Shown piece after piece: positions 1 to 8,195 of a stretch of DNA of 64,000 bases. The DNA is from Rhodobacter aestuarii (GTDB lineage Bacteria > Pseudomonadota > Alphaproteobacteria > Rhodobacterales > Rhodobacteraceae). Location: contig NZ_FTOG01000005.1 of NCBI RefSeq assembly GCF_900156655.1, positions 186,001 to 250,000 on the forward strand. Reading direction: 5' to 3'. Each line of letters starts with the position of its first letter. The stretch's first letter is position 1. The notes beneath the pieces were generated by a model. The model saw only the letters and a list, made by a program, of their open reading frames with translations, had not been told where the DNA came from and made no database searches. The position numbers were made by a program, and so were the translations under genes.

Positions 1-1
1 T

Positions 2-1954
2 GATGAGCGTTCGGCCTTTCCGGGGCCGTTCCGGATCGAGCGGTTTCCGTTTTTGCGCAAGATCCATGAGGTGCTCTCGCCCGAGCATCCGGCGCGGGAG
101 GTGACGATCCGGGGCTCGGCGCAATGGGGCAAGACGGTCTCGATCGTCAATCCGACGGTGGCGGCCTGGCATGAATATGGCCCGCTCGACAGTTTGGTGG
201 TGCATCCGACCACTTCGGCCGCGACCGAATGGGTGCGCACCAAATGGATGCCGCTGCGCCGCCAAGCGCCCTCGCTTGTGTCGATCTTTGGCGATGGGCG
301 GGGCGAGCAGACCGATACGCTGCACAACCAAGAAACGGTGCGCCGCGATGGCACGCTGAAGGTGGTGAGCGCGGGCTCGCCCGATGATTTGGCCGGCACG
401 ACGCGCAAATTGGTTCTGATGGACGATGTCTCGAAGTTCGAGATGACGCCGAAGGGCGATCCAGAAATGCTGGCGGTGAGCCGGGCGTCGAGCTTTGAAG
501 ATGCCAAGATCGTGCGGGTCTCAACGCCGCAGATCCTTGGCACCTGCCGGGTGAGCCGGGCGTTTGGGCGCTCGACGCAGAATTACTACCATGTGCCGTG
601 CCCGCATTGCGGTACCCGCGCGCCGCTCACTTGGGAGAACTTCAAAAAGCAGCTCGACCCGGAGCAACTGCAGGCGGCGCATTTTGTCTGCGAGGCCTGC
701 GGGTGCCGGATCGAGCATAAGGACAAGCTGGCGATGGTCGCGGCGGGGGATTGGGTGGAACACAACCCCGCGGGCGATCATCCGGGGTTCCATCTGTGGC
801 GGGCCTATGTGCCGCAACGCGATTGGGCCTCGATTGCGGTGGAATATGCGCAAGTTATGGGCTGGACCGGCGGGCTGGAGCTGAGCCACGACGGCGAAGA
901 AAAGATGGGCGAGGGCGTGATTGACGCCCAGACCGAGCAGACCTTCTTCAACGATGTGCTGGGTCTGCCCTATGAACAGGCGAGCAAGGGCCCTGATTGG
1001 GAAAAGCTGCGCGACCGGGTGGAGCGCGCCGAGGCGGAGGCCGCGCCGTTGCAGCGCGGCATCTTGCCCGCTGAAGGGCTGATCTTGTCGGCGGGGGTCG
1101 ATTGTCAGGGCGATCGGCTCGAGGTGCATATCGTGGCCTTTGGGCGCAATTATCGGCGCCGGGTGATCGATTACCAGGTGATCCCGCATCACATCAGCAC
1201 CGATGAGGGGCGGCGCGCGCTCGATCAGCTGCTCAAAGCCACTTGGCGCACCACGGCGGGGCTGCGGATTGGGCTTGATGTGCTGGCGATCGATGGCGGG
1301 GCTTATACGGAAGATGTCTGGGACTGGGCGTTGCGCCATCCTTACACGCGGGTGATCGTGATCAAGGGGGCGACCAGCGGGGTGGCCCCGGCGCTCAAGC
1401 GCATGGAGTTTGACAAGCGCTCGGATCGGATGGCGCGGCGCAAGCGCAAGCAGGGCTTCATCGTTGGGGTGAGCCAGCTGAAGGCGGATTTTTACGGCTG
1501 GCTTGAGAAAACCGATCCGGCTGAGCGCGGGCATTGCGCCTTCGCGGCGGGTCTTGGCGATGAATATTACCGGCAGGTGACCTCTGAGGTGCGGGTTCTG
1601 AAACGTTCGAGCTCGGGCGCGATGACGAGCCGGTGGATCATTGCCGAGGCCGGGCGGCGCAACGAGGCGCTTGATACGATGCTTTATGCCGAGGCGGGCG
1701 CGCGGTTCAAAACATGGACCTATATGCCTGAGGCGGCCTGGGATGTGCTCGATCTCGAGCGCGGCAGCCCGGCGCAAGAACCGCAGGGCGATTTGTTCGC
1801 ATCTGCGGTGGCGGTGGTGCCCGAAGAGGCGGTGGCAGCGGCAGGGGGGACGGCGACCGAAGCTGCGGCGCCCCCCGAACAGGCGCCGCCTTTGGAAGCG
1901 GATCGACCGACGAAGGGCCTTGGCGGGCGCGGGATCAAATATCTGAGGAGATAG
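2..1954 (+). CDS. Phage terminase large subunit, GpA family (5' end cut by window edge)
   Basis: ATP-driven DNA packaging motor and nuclease of a lambda-like phage. The frame is open from base 2, and the residues before the first possible start (TTG at 53) read like GpA family sequence, so the gene begins upstream and the TTG is not the real start. A Walker A-like motif GSAQWGKT lies near nt 113-136 and a Walker B-like LVLMDD near nt 410-427. A CPHC...CEAC zinc-finger-like pair lies at about nt 599-712, as in lambda GpA. The C-terminal half is the predicted nuclease part, followed by an Ala/Pro/Glu-rich tail. A gpW-like gene follows 4 nt downstream, the lambda A-W-B order. Family assignment is confident; catalytic residues were judged by eye. 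Confidence 0.9.
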   Translation, partial: DERSAFPGPFRIERFPFLRKIHEVLSPEHPAREVTIRGSAQWGKTVSIVNPTVAAWHEYGPLDSLVVHPTTSAATEWVRTKWMPLRRQAPSLVSIFGDGRGEQTDTLHNQETVRRDGTLKVVSAGSPDDLAGTTRKLVLMDDVSKFEMTPKGDPEMLAVSRASSFEDAKIVRVSTPQILGTCRVSRAFGRSTQNYYHVPCPHCGTRAPLTWENFKKQLDPEQLQAAHFVCEACGCRIEHKDKLAMVAAGDWVEHNPAGDHPGFHLWRAYVPQRDWASIAVEYAQVMGWTGGLELSHDGEEKMGEGVIDAQTEQTFFNDVLGLPYEQASKGPDWEKLRDRVERAEAEAAPLQRGILPAEGLILSAGVDCQGDRLEVHIVAFGRNYRRRVIDYQVIPHHISTDEGRRALDQLLKATWRTTAGLRIGLDVLAIDGGAYTEDVWDWALRHPYTRVIVIKGATSGVAPALKRMEFDKRSDRMARRKRKQGFIVGVSQLKADFYGWLEKTDPAERGHCAFAAGLGDEYYRQVTSEVRVLKRSSSGAMTSRWIIAEAGRRNEALDTMLYAEAGARFKTWTYMPEAAWDVLDLERGSPAQEPQGDLFASAVAVVPEEAVAAAGGTATEAAAPPEQAPPLEADRPTKGLGGRGIKYLRR

Positions 1955-1958
1955 GGCG

Positions 1959-2165
1959 ATGGCTTGGACGCAATCCGACATCGACAAAGCCAAGGCGAAT
2001 TACGCCAAGGGCGCGCTGAAGCTGCGGCTCGCAAGCGGCGAGGAGATCGGCTTTGCGAGCGGCAATGACATGCTCAAGCGCATCCGGATCATGGAAGCAG
2101 AGCTTGCGGGCCTGGCGGCGGGTGTGGCGCGGGTGTCTTATCCGCGCAGCACGCGGGGGCTTTGA
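1959..2165 (+). CDS. gpW-like head-tail joining protein
   Basis: Small 68-residue protein, the same length as lambda gpW, which plugs the portal after packaging and prepares the head for tail attachment. It has the same layout: an N-terminal helix rich in Ala/Lys, a central short beta-like segment (LRLASGEEIGFAS), a second helix (DMLKRIRIMEAELAGL) and a C-terminal tail ending in YPRSTRGL. It sits exactly between terminase and portal, as W does in lambda, and overlaps the portal start by 4 nt (ATG at 2162 overlapping the stop), suggesting translational coupling. The assignment rests on size, position and the helix-hairpin-helix pattern. Confidence 0.75.
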   Translation: MAWTQSDIDKAKANYAKGALKLRLASGEEIGFASGNDMLKRIRIMEAELAGLAAGVARVSYPRSTRGL

Positions 2166-3625
2166 TGAACCCGATCGATGCGGTGGTGAACTACTTCAAC
2201 CCGGTGGCCGGGGCGCGCCGGGTGATGGCGCGGGCGCGCACGGCGACGGTGATGAACTATGACGCGGCCTCGCGGGGGCGGCGCAGCTATGGCTGGAAAA
2301 GCCCAGGCACGGCGGCGGATGCGGCGGCTTTTGGAGCGCGGGCGCGGCTGCGCAATTTGAGCCGCGATATGATCCGCAACCGTCCTTATGCGATGCGCGG
2401 GCGCGATGTCGTGGTGGCGAATGTGGTGGGCGAGGGGATCATGCCCTCGATCGTCGCTGAGGAGGCGGCGAAAGCGCAGATCGAGGAGATCTTGCGCGCG
2501 CATCTTTTGACGCCCGCGATGGATGCGCTTGGCGAATATGATTTGCTCGAGCTGCAGCAGATCGTGATGTCGGCGGTCTTTAGCGATGGCGAGGTGTTGC
2601 TGCGCCGGCGCATGCGCAACACGCGCTTTAATGCCGGGCTGCCGCTGCCTTATCAGGTCGAGCTCATCGAGGTCGATTTGCTCGATACGAATGTGCAAAG
2701 CTGGGGCCAGAACCTGGTGGAGGAGGGGATTGAATACGGGCCCACCGGCGCGATCGAGGCCTATCACATTCTCTCGGAGCACCCGGGTGCTGTGCGCAAT
2801 CGCAAAGCGCCCACCACAACGCGGGTGCATTGGAGCGATATCATCCATGTGCGCCGCTTTGATCGCCCGGGCCAGCTGCGCGGGGTGCCGTGGCTTGCGC
2901 CGGTGATGATGACGCTGGGCGAGCTCAGCGATTACCAGGAAGGCCAGATCCTGAAACAAAAGATGGCCGCGCTGATGGCGGCGGTGATCGAATATCCCGA
3001 TGGGGTGCAGCGTCCCGCGCAGGCCGGGGCAGGGCTTGAGGAACTGGCGCCAGGCGCAATGGTCGAACTGCCCGAAGGGGCGAAGGCGCAGTTCACCAAT
3101 CCGCCCGTGGTTGATGGCTATGACGAGTTCATGCGCCGCGGCTTGCAGGCGGTCGCGGTGGGCTTGGGGGTGACCTATGAATCGCTCGCGGGCGATTTGA
3201 AGAACGTCAACTTCTCCTCGGGGCGGATGGGCCGCAATGAGATGGATCGGCTGATCCGCATGTGGCAGCGCAGCATGATGATTGGCCAGTTGGGGGTGGG
3301 GCTGGAGCGCTGGTTCCGCGACGGGCTGCGCCTCATCGGTCTTGGGCATCTCGCCTTTAGCCTGCATTGGACGCCGCCGCGGCGCATCTTGATCGATCCG
3401 ACAAAAGAGGTTCCGGCGATGATCGAGGAGATCGAGGCCGGGTTGAACAGCCGCCAGAGCACGCAGCGCGAATTGGGCCGTGATCCCGATCGCATCCGCG
3501 CCGAGCGTGCGGAGGATCAAGAAAAGGACGCGGCGGCCAATCTCGCGCCGACCCTGCCGAAATTCCCCCAAGGCGCGAGTGGCACCAAGACAGAGGAGAA
3601 AGAGAATGCCGAAGACCGGCCGTGA
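2162..3625 (+). CDS. Phage portal protein, lambda gpB family
   Basis: The 487-residue dodecameric channel at the head vertex through which DNA enters and leaves. The N-terminal half has the family pattern (AASRGRRSYGWKSPGTAAD, then ARLRNLSRDMIRNRPYAMR around residues 60-85, followed by a VVGEGI segment). The central part carries the usual PYQVELIEVD and HWSDIIHVRR-like stretches, and the late ESLAGDLKNVNFSSGR motif is characteristic of lambda-type portals. Length fits the family (about 480-550). The acidic Lys/Glu-rich C-terminus overlaps the start of the protease-capsid gene by 20 nt, so the two are probably translated together. Confidence 0.93.
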   Translation: MMNPIDAVVNYFNPVAGARRVMARARTATVMNYDAASRGRRSYGWKSPGTAADAAAFGARARLRNLSRDMIRNRPYAMRGRDVVVANVVGEGIMPSIVAEEAAKAQIEEILRAHLLTPAMDALGEYDLLELQQIVMSAVFSDGEVLLRRRMRNTRFNAGLPLPYQVELIEVDLLDTNVQSWGQNLVEEGIEYGPTGAIEAYHILSEHPGAVRNRKAPTTTRVHWSDIIHVRRFDRPGQLRGVPWLAPVMMTLGELSDYQEGQILKQKMAALMAAVIEYPDGVQRPAQAGAGLEELAPGAMVELPEGAKAQFTNPPVVDGYDEFMRRGLQAVAVGLGVTYESLAGDLKNVNFSSGRMGRNEMDRLIRMWQRSMMIGQLGVGLERWFRDGLRLIGLGHLAFSLHWTPPRRILIDPTKEVPAMIEEIEAGLNSRQSTQRELGRDPDRIRAERAEDQEKDAAANLAPTLPKFPQGASGTKTEEKENAEDRP

Positions 3626-5858
3626 TCTGATCGTCCACGGCGAGATCATCCTGAATGGGGATGTGCTTTCCGACGAATGGGCGGTCTACATGTTTGACGA
3701 AGACGTGTTCTTCACCCCACGCATGGTGCGCGAGGCGCTCGCAGAACTTGGCGAAGGCCGTGTGACGATCCGGCTCAATTCGATGGGCGGGCATGTGTAT
3801 GCGGGCGAGCAGATCCGCGCGATGCTGGCGGGGCATCCCGGCGGGTGTCGGATCATCGTTGAGGGGATCGCGGCCTCGGCAGCCTCGTTTTTGTTCATGG
3901 CGGGGGCGGAGCGGCTGATGTCGGCGGGCTCGATGCTGATGATCCATGATCCTTCGGGCTCGTGCTGGGGCACTGAGGAAGAGATGCGCCGGCAGGCCGA
4001 TGCGACGGGCGCGCTCGCCTCGGTGGTGGCCACGGTTTACGCGGCGGCGGCCGGCATCACCCCCGATGAGGCCCGCGCGCTTATGAAAACCGAGACCTGG
4101 TACGGGCCCGAAGAGGCGGTGGCCGCGGGCTTTGCCGATGCGGTGATCGAGGAAGAACCCTCTCGCTCTCAAAGCATGATCGCCACGCTGGCGGGGGCAA
4201 AAGCCGCCTTTGCTGCGGCGGGCCAGCATCTGCGCATGAGATTGACGCAAAAACCGGAACCGGGCGCAGAGCCCCGTTCCGCAATCGCCGCCGCGCGCGG
4301 CACCCTGGCCCCGGCGGCCGATATGAAGGAGACGAAGATGGAAGACGACACCCCGGCCGCCCCGGCCCAGACCCCGGCGGCAACCCCGGCGGCAAATCCG
4401 GCCGTGACGCCGACCCCTGTGGCGGGCCCGCCTGCGATGCAGGCCGATCCGGGCGCGCCGCCCGTGATGGCGGCAAATCCGGCCGTGACGCCGACCCCTG
4501 TGGCGGGCCCGCCTGCGATGCAGGCCGATCCGGGCGCGCCGCCCGTGATGGCGGCAAACCCGGCGGAGGCGATTGCGCAAGAGCGCGCGCGGGTGCGCGG
4601 CATTCGCGATATGGCGGCGCCTTTTGTGGCCTCTGGGCGGCTGACGCAAGCCGAGGTCGATGCGTTGATTGATGATGGCACCTCGGCGCAGGCGGCGGGC
4701 GCGCGTTTTATGGCGGTGATGGCGGCGGCTGAACCGGCTGGGCGCTCGGGCGGGGCGGGGTCGAGCGTCAGCATCACCCGTGATGAGACCGAAACCCGCA
4801 TGGAAGGGATGATCGGCGCGCTGATGGGGCAAAGCGAGGGTCCGGCGCGGGATTATGCGGGGCTGCGGATGCGCCGCCTTGCGATGGATCTCGCGGGGCC
4901 GCGGCGTGGCTATAACGATGCCGAGGCGATCCGGGCGGGGATGCGGGCGACGACGATGATGGGCGGGGCTTATGGCATCTCGGATTTTGCCTATATCACC
5001 ACCGAGGTGATGAACCGCTCGCTTCTGGCCGCTTACAATCGCCGCGCGGCGAATTGGCAAAGTGTGTGCGGCGCGCCGATCTCGGCGAGCGACTTCCGCG
5101 AGATCCATGCGGCGCGCTTTGGCGGGGACTTCTCGCTGAAGAAAGTGCAAGAGAACGGCGAATACCAAGCCGCGACGCTGAAGGATGAGGCCGAAGGTCT
5201 GAAGGTCGAACGCCGGGGCCGCACGATCACCATCACCTTTGAGGCGATTGTGAATGACGATATGGGGGCGTTCCAGCGCATTCCGGGCGAATTTGCGATG
5301 GCGGCGCGCACGATGGAAGCCTCGATGGTGTGGTCGCTCTTCCGCACCAATGCGAAGCTCAAATCCGACGGCAAGGCGCTCTTCCATGCTGATCACGGCA
5401 ACCTTGCAAGCGCGGCGGCGGCGATCAATGTGACCAGCATCGCGGCGGGGCGCAAGGCGATGTGGGAACAGCGCGCCTTTGGCTCGATCGATAAGGATGA
5501 CTTTTTGCAGATCGAACCGAACCGGCTGCTCGTGCCGCCCGCCCTCGAGCTCGTCGCGCTGCAGTTCAAAGCCGCAACCGCGCCCACGGCCGATGGCTCT
5601 GTGAACCCGTTCAAAGCCTCGCTGGATCCGATCGTGGTGGGCAACCTCGGCGCCTCGGCCGGGGGCTCGGACACCGCCTGGTATCTGATCTCGTCGGATC
5701 TGCCGCCGATCCAGCACGCCTATCTTGAGGGCTATAACGCGCCGACGGTGCAGACCCGCGAGGGGATGAACCCCGATGCGGTGGTGATGGATGCGCGCCA
5801 CATCTTCGGCGCGGCGGCGGTGGAATTCCGCGGGGCTTACAAAAACGCGGGCCAATAA
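3606..5858 (+). CDS. Prohead protease / major capsid protein fusion
   Basis: A single 750-residue frame joins a ClpP/S49-like head maturation protease to a Mu gpT-like major capsid protein. I place the start at ATG 3606, preceded by an AGAGGAGA Shine-Dalgarno and overlapping the portal stop; the frame is open further upstream but without phage-like sequence. The protease part (residues 1 to about 190) shows the nucleophile region GIAASAASFLFMAG and the His in MLMIHDPSG. A Pro/Ala-rich linker (about 230-320) contains two identical 27-residue repeats. The capsid domain runs from about residue 400 to the end. Such fusions are known in alphaproteobacterial prophages. An internal in-frame start with a strong ribosome site at 4338 could make a separate linker-capsid product of 506 residues. 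The whole shell is probably built from this gene. Confidence 0.88.
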   Translation: MPKTGRDLIVHGEIILNGDVLSDEWAVYMFDEDVFFTPRMVREALAELGEGRVTIRLNSMGGHVYAGEQIRAMLAGHPGGCRIIVEGIAASAASFLFMAGAERLMSAGSMLMIHDPSGSCWGTEEEMRRQADATGALASVVATVYAAAAGITPDEARALMKTETWYGPEEAVAAGFADAVIEEEPSRSQSMIATLAGAKAAFAAAGQHLRMRLTQKPEPGAEPRSAIAAARGTLAPAADMKETKMEDDTPAAPAQTPAATPAANPAVTPTPVAGPPAMQADPGAPPVMAANPAVTPTPVAGPPAMQADPGAPPVMAANPAEAIAQERARVRGIRDMAAPFVASGRLTQAEVDALIDDGTSAQAAGARFMAVMAAAEPAGRSGGAGSSVSITRDETETRMEGMIGALMGQSEGPARDYAGLRMRRLAMDLAGPRRGYNDAEAIRAGMRATTMMGGAYGISDFAYITTEVMNRSLLAAYNRRAANWQSVCGAPISASDFREIHAARFGGDFSLKKVQENGEYQAATLKDEAEGLKVERRGRTITITFEAIVNDDMGAFQRIPGEFAMAARTMEASMVWSLFRTNAKLKSDGKALFHADHGNLASAAAAINVTSIAAGRKAMWEQRAFGSIDKDDFLQIEPNRLLVPPALELVALQFKAATAPTADGSVNPFKASLDPIVVGNLGASAGGSDTAWYLISSDLPPIQHAYLEGYNAPTVQTREGMNPDAVVMDARHIFGAAAVEFRGAYKNAGQ
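4326..4340 (+). promoter_or_regulatory. Internal ribosome binding site and in-frame ATG inside the protease-capsid gene
   Basis: AAGGAG at 4326-4331 is followed after 6 nt by ATG 4338-4340, in frame with the fusion gene. Translation from here gives a protein beginning MEDDTPAAPAQ that contains the Pro/Ala linker and the complete capsid domain but no protease. In lambda the scaffold Nu3 is made from an in-frame start inside protease gene C, so an equivalent second product is plausible. Seen directly: the sequence and frame. Inferred: that it is used. Confidence 0.6.
4391..4552 (+). repeat. Perfect 81-bp tandem duplication
   Basis: Two identical 81-base units (4391-4471 and 4472-4552) follow one another in the linker of the protease-capsid gene. 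Each encodes 27 residues beginning near NPAVTPTPVAGPPAMQ. No base differs between the copies, and a third unit starts (ANPAE) but diverges at once. The length is a multiple of three, so the frame is kept. The lack of third-position differences suggests a recent duplication. Confidence 0.95.
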
Positions 5859-5883
5859 CCCGCTCTGACATGATTTGACGAAC

Positions 5884-5912
5884 GGGCGCCTTGGGGCGCC
5901 CTTCGTCGTTTT
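5884..5912 (+). terminator. Terminator-like hairpin after the capsid gene
   Basis: GGGCGCC (5884-5890), a 4-nt loop, GGCGCCC (5895-5901), then TTCGTCGTTTT. The 7-bp GC stem with a T-rich tail sits between the capsid gene and the decoration gene. It may reduce transcription into the next gene rather than stop it, since the late operon continues. Confidence 0.55.
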
Positions 5913-5933
5913 GGACCCTTTAGGAGAGAGACG

Positions 5934-6266
5934 ATGCAAAATTACATTCAGCCGGGCGAGCATGTGACGGTGACGGCGGCGGCCAATCTGACCTCGGGCA
6001 GCCTGGTCAAGATCGGCGGGCTTGTGGGGGTGGCGCAAGGCGATGCGGCGAGCGGGGAAGAGGTGGTGCTGGTGCGCCGGGGTGTCTTCACGCTGCCCAA
6101 AGTCTCCGCGCAGGCTTGGACGGTCGGGCAAAAGCTCTATCACGACACGGCAACGGGGGCTGTGACCTCGACCGCGACGAGCAACACGCTCATCGGCGTG
6201 GCGCTTGCCGCCGCCGAAAACCCTTCAGCCACGGGCGTGGTGCTCCTCGATGGCGCTGCGCGCTGA
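5934..6266 (+). CDS. DUF2190-family capsid decoration/stabilisation-like protein
   Basis: 110 residues, beta-rich and Gly/Ala/Val-rich, with no membrane segment. The pattern (YIQPGEHVTVTAAANLTSG, then LVKIGGLVGVA, ending in SATGVVLLDG) matches the DUF2190 family, whose members lie next to capsid genes and include capsid cement-like proteins. It has a good Shine-Dalgarno (TAGGAGAGAGACG) and its own leader after a terminator-like hairpin, fitting a protein needed in capsid-like amounts. The stop overlaps the next ATG by one base. Family recognition is good; the structural role is inferred from position. Confidence 0.8.
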   Translation: MQNYIQPGEHVTVTAAANLTSGSLVKIGGLVGVAQGDAASGEEVVLVRRGVFTLPKVSAQAWTVGQKLYHDTATGAVTSTATSNTLIGVALAAAENPSATGVVLLDGAAR

Positions 6267-6589
6267 TGTCTTCGCTCTTTGAGGGCATGGCGGGGATGCT
6301 GGGCGATGTCTTTGGCGCTCCCGTCACCTATCAGCCCAAATCTGGCGCGGCGGTGGTGGTGCAATCGATCTTCCGCGAGGAACCGATCACGATCACCGGG
6401 GAGCACGGCCAAGATGTGCTGATCGAGGCGCCGAGCTGGCGCGTGCCGCGCGATCTCCTCTCGGGCGTGAAGCGCGGCGATCAGATCGCGCTCGCCGATG
6501 GGCGGGTCTTTCAGGTGCTCGCGCAAATCGGCACGGGCTCACCCGCTTCAGATGCCTTTGTGCTTTATGAACTTGAGCCCGTCTCATGA
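6266..6589 (+). CDS. Putative head-tail joining protein (lambda FII-like position)
   Basis: 107 residues from ATG 6266, which overlaps the previous stop (TGATG). The frame is open further upstream, but that part lies inside the preceding gene. The sequence is a small beta-rich protein with GVKRGDQIALADGRVFQVL in the C-terminal half, a pattern common to head-tail attachment proteins that cap the portal. Its place, between the decoration protein and a tail terminator candidate, is that of lambda FII. There is a 4-nt overlap with the next gene. The name rests mainly on order and size. Confidence 0.55.
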   Translation: MSSLFEGMAGMLGDVFGAPVTYQPKSGAAVVVQSIFREEPITITGEHGQDVLIEAPSWRVPRDLLSGVKRGDQIALADGRVFQVLAQIGTGSPASDAFVLYELEPVS

Positions 6590-6999
6590 GCGGGGCAGAG
6601 CGCAAAGAGATCCGCGCGGCGGCAAAAGCCGCGCTGGCGGCGGCGCCTGGCCTCGCTGAGGCGACGCAGATCTCGGCCTGGGTGCAAAGCGTCGATGCCG
6701 AGAGCCTGCCCGCCTATGGGGTGGCGACGCCCATCGAGCGCCAAGACCGGATCGGGCACGATCTCGATCAATGTGATCCGACGCTGGTTGTGGTGCTGAA
6801 GCTCTTGGGCGGCGCGGAGATCGAGGATGTGCTCGATGATCAGGGTGATCTGATTGCGCCCTTGGTGATTGCAGCCGTCGCCGCGGAAAACCGCTCCTGC
6901 CTTTTGGTCCAGACAGAAACCCGTGCGGAGGGCGATGGCGGCAAGCGCGTCGGCACGCTCACTTTGACCTTCACCGTCACTTATTGGGCCGACGTTTAA
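6586..6999 (+). CDS. Putative tail terminator/minor tail protein (gpU-like position)
   Basis: 137 residues, translationally coupled (ATGA overlap) to the preceding joiner. The N-terminal helix is Ala/Lys-rich, followed by alternating beta segments (LPAYGVATPIER, PTLVVVLKLLGG) and ending in TLTLTFTVTYWADV, the kind of final strand seen in tail terminator proteins that stop tube polymerisation. It lies directly before the tail tube gene, as U precedes V in lambda. No catalytic motifs are visible. I cannot exclude another small joiner of the head-tail interface. Confidence 0.5.
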   Translation: MSGAERKEIRAAAKAALAAAPGLAEATQISAWVQSVDAESLPAYGVATPIERQDRIGHDLDQCDPTLVVVLKLLGGAEIEDVLDDQGDLIAPLVIAAVAAENRSCLLVQTETRAEGDGGKRVGTLTLTFTVTYWADV

Positions 7000-7039
7000 C
7001 GCCGGCCGCGACACCCCCCACCCATAAGGAGAACACGAG

Positions 7040-7462
7040 ATGGCAAGCACTGGCGTGAAGCTGGGGCATGGCTCCAAGGTGCGTATTGGCCGGGGCGCCA
7101 CGCCCACTTGGACGCAATTGAGCGGGCTGAAGGATTTTAGCCACCCCGATCAAACCCCGCCCGATGAGGATGTGACGGGCCACGATAGCCCCGGCAATAC
7201 CGAAGAAAACATCCCCGGCCTGTTTCCGGCGGCCGATTTTACGCTCACCAAAGACTATGTCCCTGAAGACGCGGAAGATGTGCTGCTCACCGATCTTTAC
7301 CGCGCGCGCGGCGAGCTGATCTTGGTGGAAATCACCCCCAAAGGCGCGGCGACGCCGCGGATCTGGCAAGGCTATGTCAAGAAATGGGTGGGCTCGATGC
7401 CGGTGAAAGGCCCGATGCAGGGCGAGCTCACGATCCGCGTGATGGCCGAGGTGGTGGCATGA
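7040..7462 (+). CDS. Phage tail tube protein (gpV-like)
   Basis: 140-residue major tail protein that would stack as hexamers around the tape measure. The N-terminus (STGVKLGHGSKVRIG), the loop with DFSHPDQTPPDEDVTGHDSPGN, and the strand-rich C-terminus (LILVEITPKG...GELTIRVMAEV) match tail tube proteins of siphophages. A clear Shine-Dalgarno (AAGGAGAACACGAG) supports strong translation, as expected for an abundant protein. The stop overlaps the start of the tail assembly chaperone. Confidence 0.82.
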   Translation: MASTGVKLGHGSKVRIGRGATPTWTQLSGLKDFSHPDQTPPDEDVTGHDSPGNTEENIPGLFPAADFTLTKDYVPEDAEDVLLTDLYRARGELILVEITPKGAATPRIWQGYVKKWVGSMPVKGPMQGELTIRVMAEVVA

Positions 7463-7809
7463 GCCGGCGCGGGGAGGGAGAGGCCGCCTTCACCTTCAAA
7501 GGCGCGGATTATCGGCTGGTCATCGACTTCAATGCTTTGGCCGATTTTGAAGATCAGATCGGCGAAAATGCCTTTGCGCGGCTCGATCGCAGCCTCGATG
7601 TGCCGCTCACCGCGGTCGAGCAGCGCGCCTTTCTCTGGGCGGCCTTGCGCGATCAGCATCCGCAGATCGATCTGCGCGCGGCCGGCAAGATGGTGAAGGC
7701 AGGGCGCCTCGCGTTCCGCGCGGCGCTTGCAAGCTTTCTGGCCGAGCCGGAAACGGGCGAAGAGGAAGAGGAGGAAGAGGGCGCGGGGGAGAGCGGCGGG
7801 GGAAAGTAA
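7459..7809 (+). CDS. Tail assembly chaperone, G-like (zero-frame product)
   Basis: 116 residues from ATG 7459 (ATGA overlap with the tube stop); the open frame upstream of it is inside the tube gene. An N-terminal beta part (AAFTFKGADYRLVIDFNAL) is followed by helices (FEDQIGENAFARLD, EQRAFLWAALRDQH) and a very acidic tail of consecutive Glu residues ending in Gly-Gly-Gly-Lys. Equivalents in lambda (gpG) bind the tape measure before tail assembly. The last codons contain the slippery heptamer GGGAAAG directly before the TAA stop, so part of the ribosomes should enter the -1 frame to make the longer G-T protein. Confidence 0.8.
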   Translation: MSRRGEGEAAFTFKGADYRLVIDFNALADFEDQIGENAFARLDRSLDVPLTAVEQRAFLWAALRDQHPQIDLRAAGKMVKAGRLAFRAALASFLAEPETGEEEEEEEGAGESGGGK

Positions 7810-8195
7810 CCGCCCCGGGTGCGGCCGCGCGCCCGGGCAAGGCTTTGACGATCGAGCGCCTGGCGGTGGCGTTTGTCGCCGCAGGCTTTGAGGAGGCGCA
7901 GTTTTGGCGCCTCACTTTGCGCGCCTATCGGCGCTGGATGCGCGGCGCAGAAGAGCGCCGCAGGCAGGTGCTTTTGCACCACGCCGAGGCCACGCGCGCC
8001 GGATCGCTTCTTGGCGAAGAGGCGTATCGCAGCTGGGTGGCGGCGGTGCGCGGGGCCGAGACGCGCTTGCCCGAAGAGGCTTTGGGCGGCGTTCTGGCGC
8101 GGGCGGGCGCGCAGATCGAACAGATCAGCCTTGCCGAGGCGCTTGGCAAAATGGGGGCGCCGGCAGAGGCGCCTATGAGCGCAGAGTTGGAGTGA
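7459..8195 (+). CDS. Tail assembly chaperone G-T fusion made by -1 frameshift
   Basis: The -1 frame is open from the slippery site (7800-7806) through 8195, so slipping gives a protein of about 245 residues: the G part plus about 129 residues of T. The T part has no ATG start; its first in-frame candidate is a TTG at 7845 with no clear ribosome site, which also favours frameshift expression. The T sequence is helical (TIERLAVAFVAAGFEEAQF..., then RRWMRGAEERRRQVLLHHAEA). In lambda the G-T form links tape measure and tube protein. The T stop overlaps the GTG start of the tape measure gene. Confidence 0.8.
7800..7837 (+). promoter_or_regulatory. Programmed -1 ribosomal frameshift signal
   Basis: The heptamer G GGA AAG at 7800-7806 is in the correct X XXY YYZ phase of the G frame and identical to the lambda G/T slippery site; the zero-frame stop TAA follows at 7807-7809. 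After a 7-nt spacer comes a predicted stem CCCGGGT (7814-7820) / GCCCGGG (7831-7837) with a 10-nt GC-rich loop, the expected stimulatory structure. Confidence 0.85.

Noticed and set aside
3357-6143. A 928-codon open frame on the - strand opposite portal and capsid genes, and a similar one at 11644-14013
   Set aside because: Shadow frames arising from strong third-position G/C; Arg/His/Pro-rich with no family sequence, and they lie over clearly recognisable phage genes.
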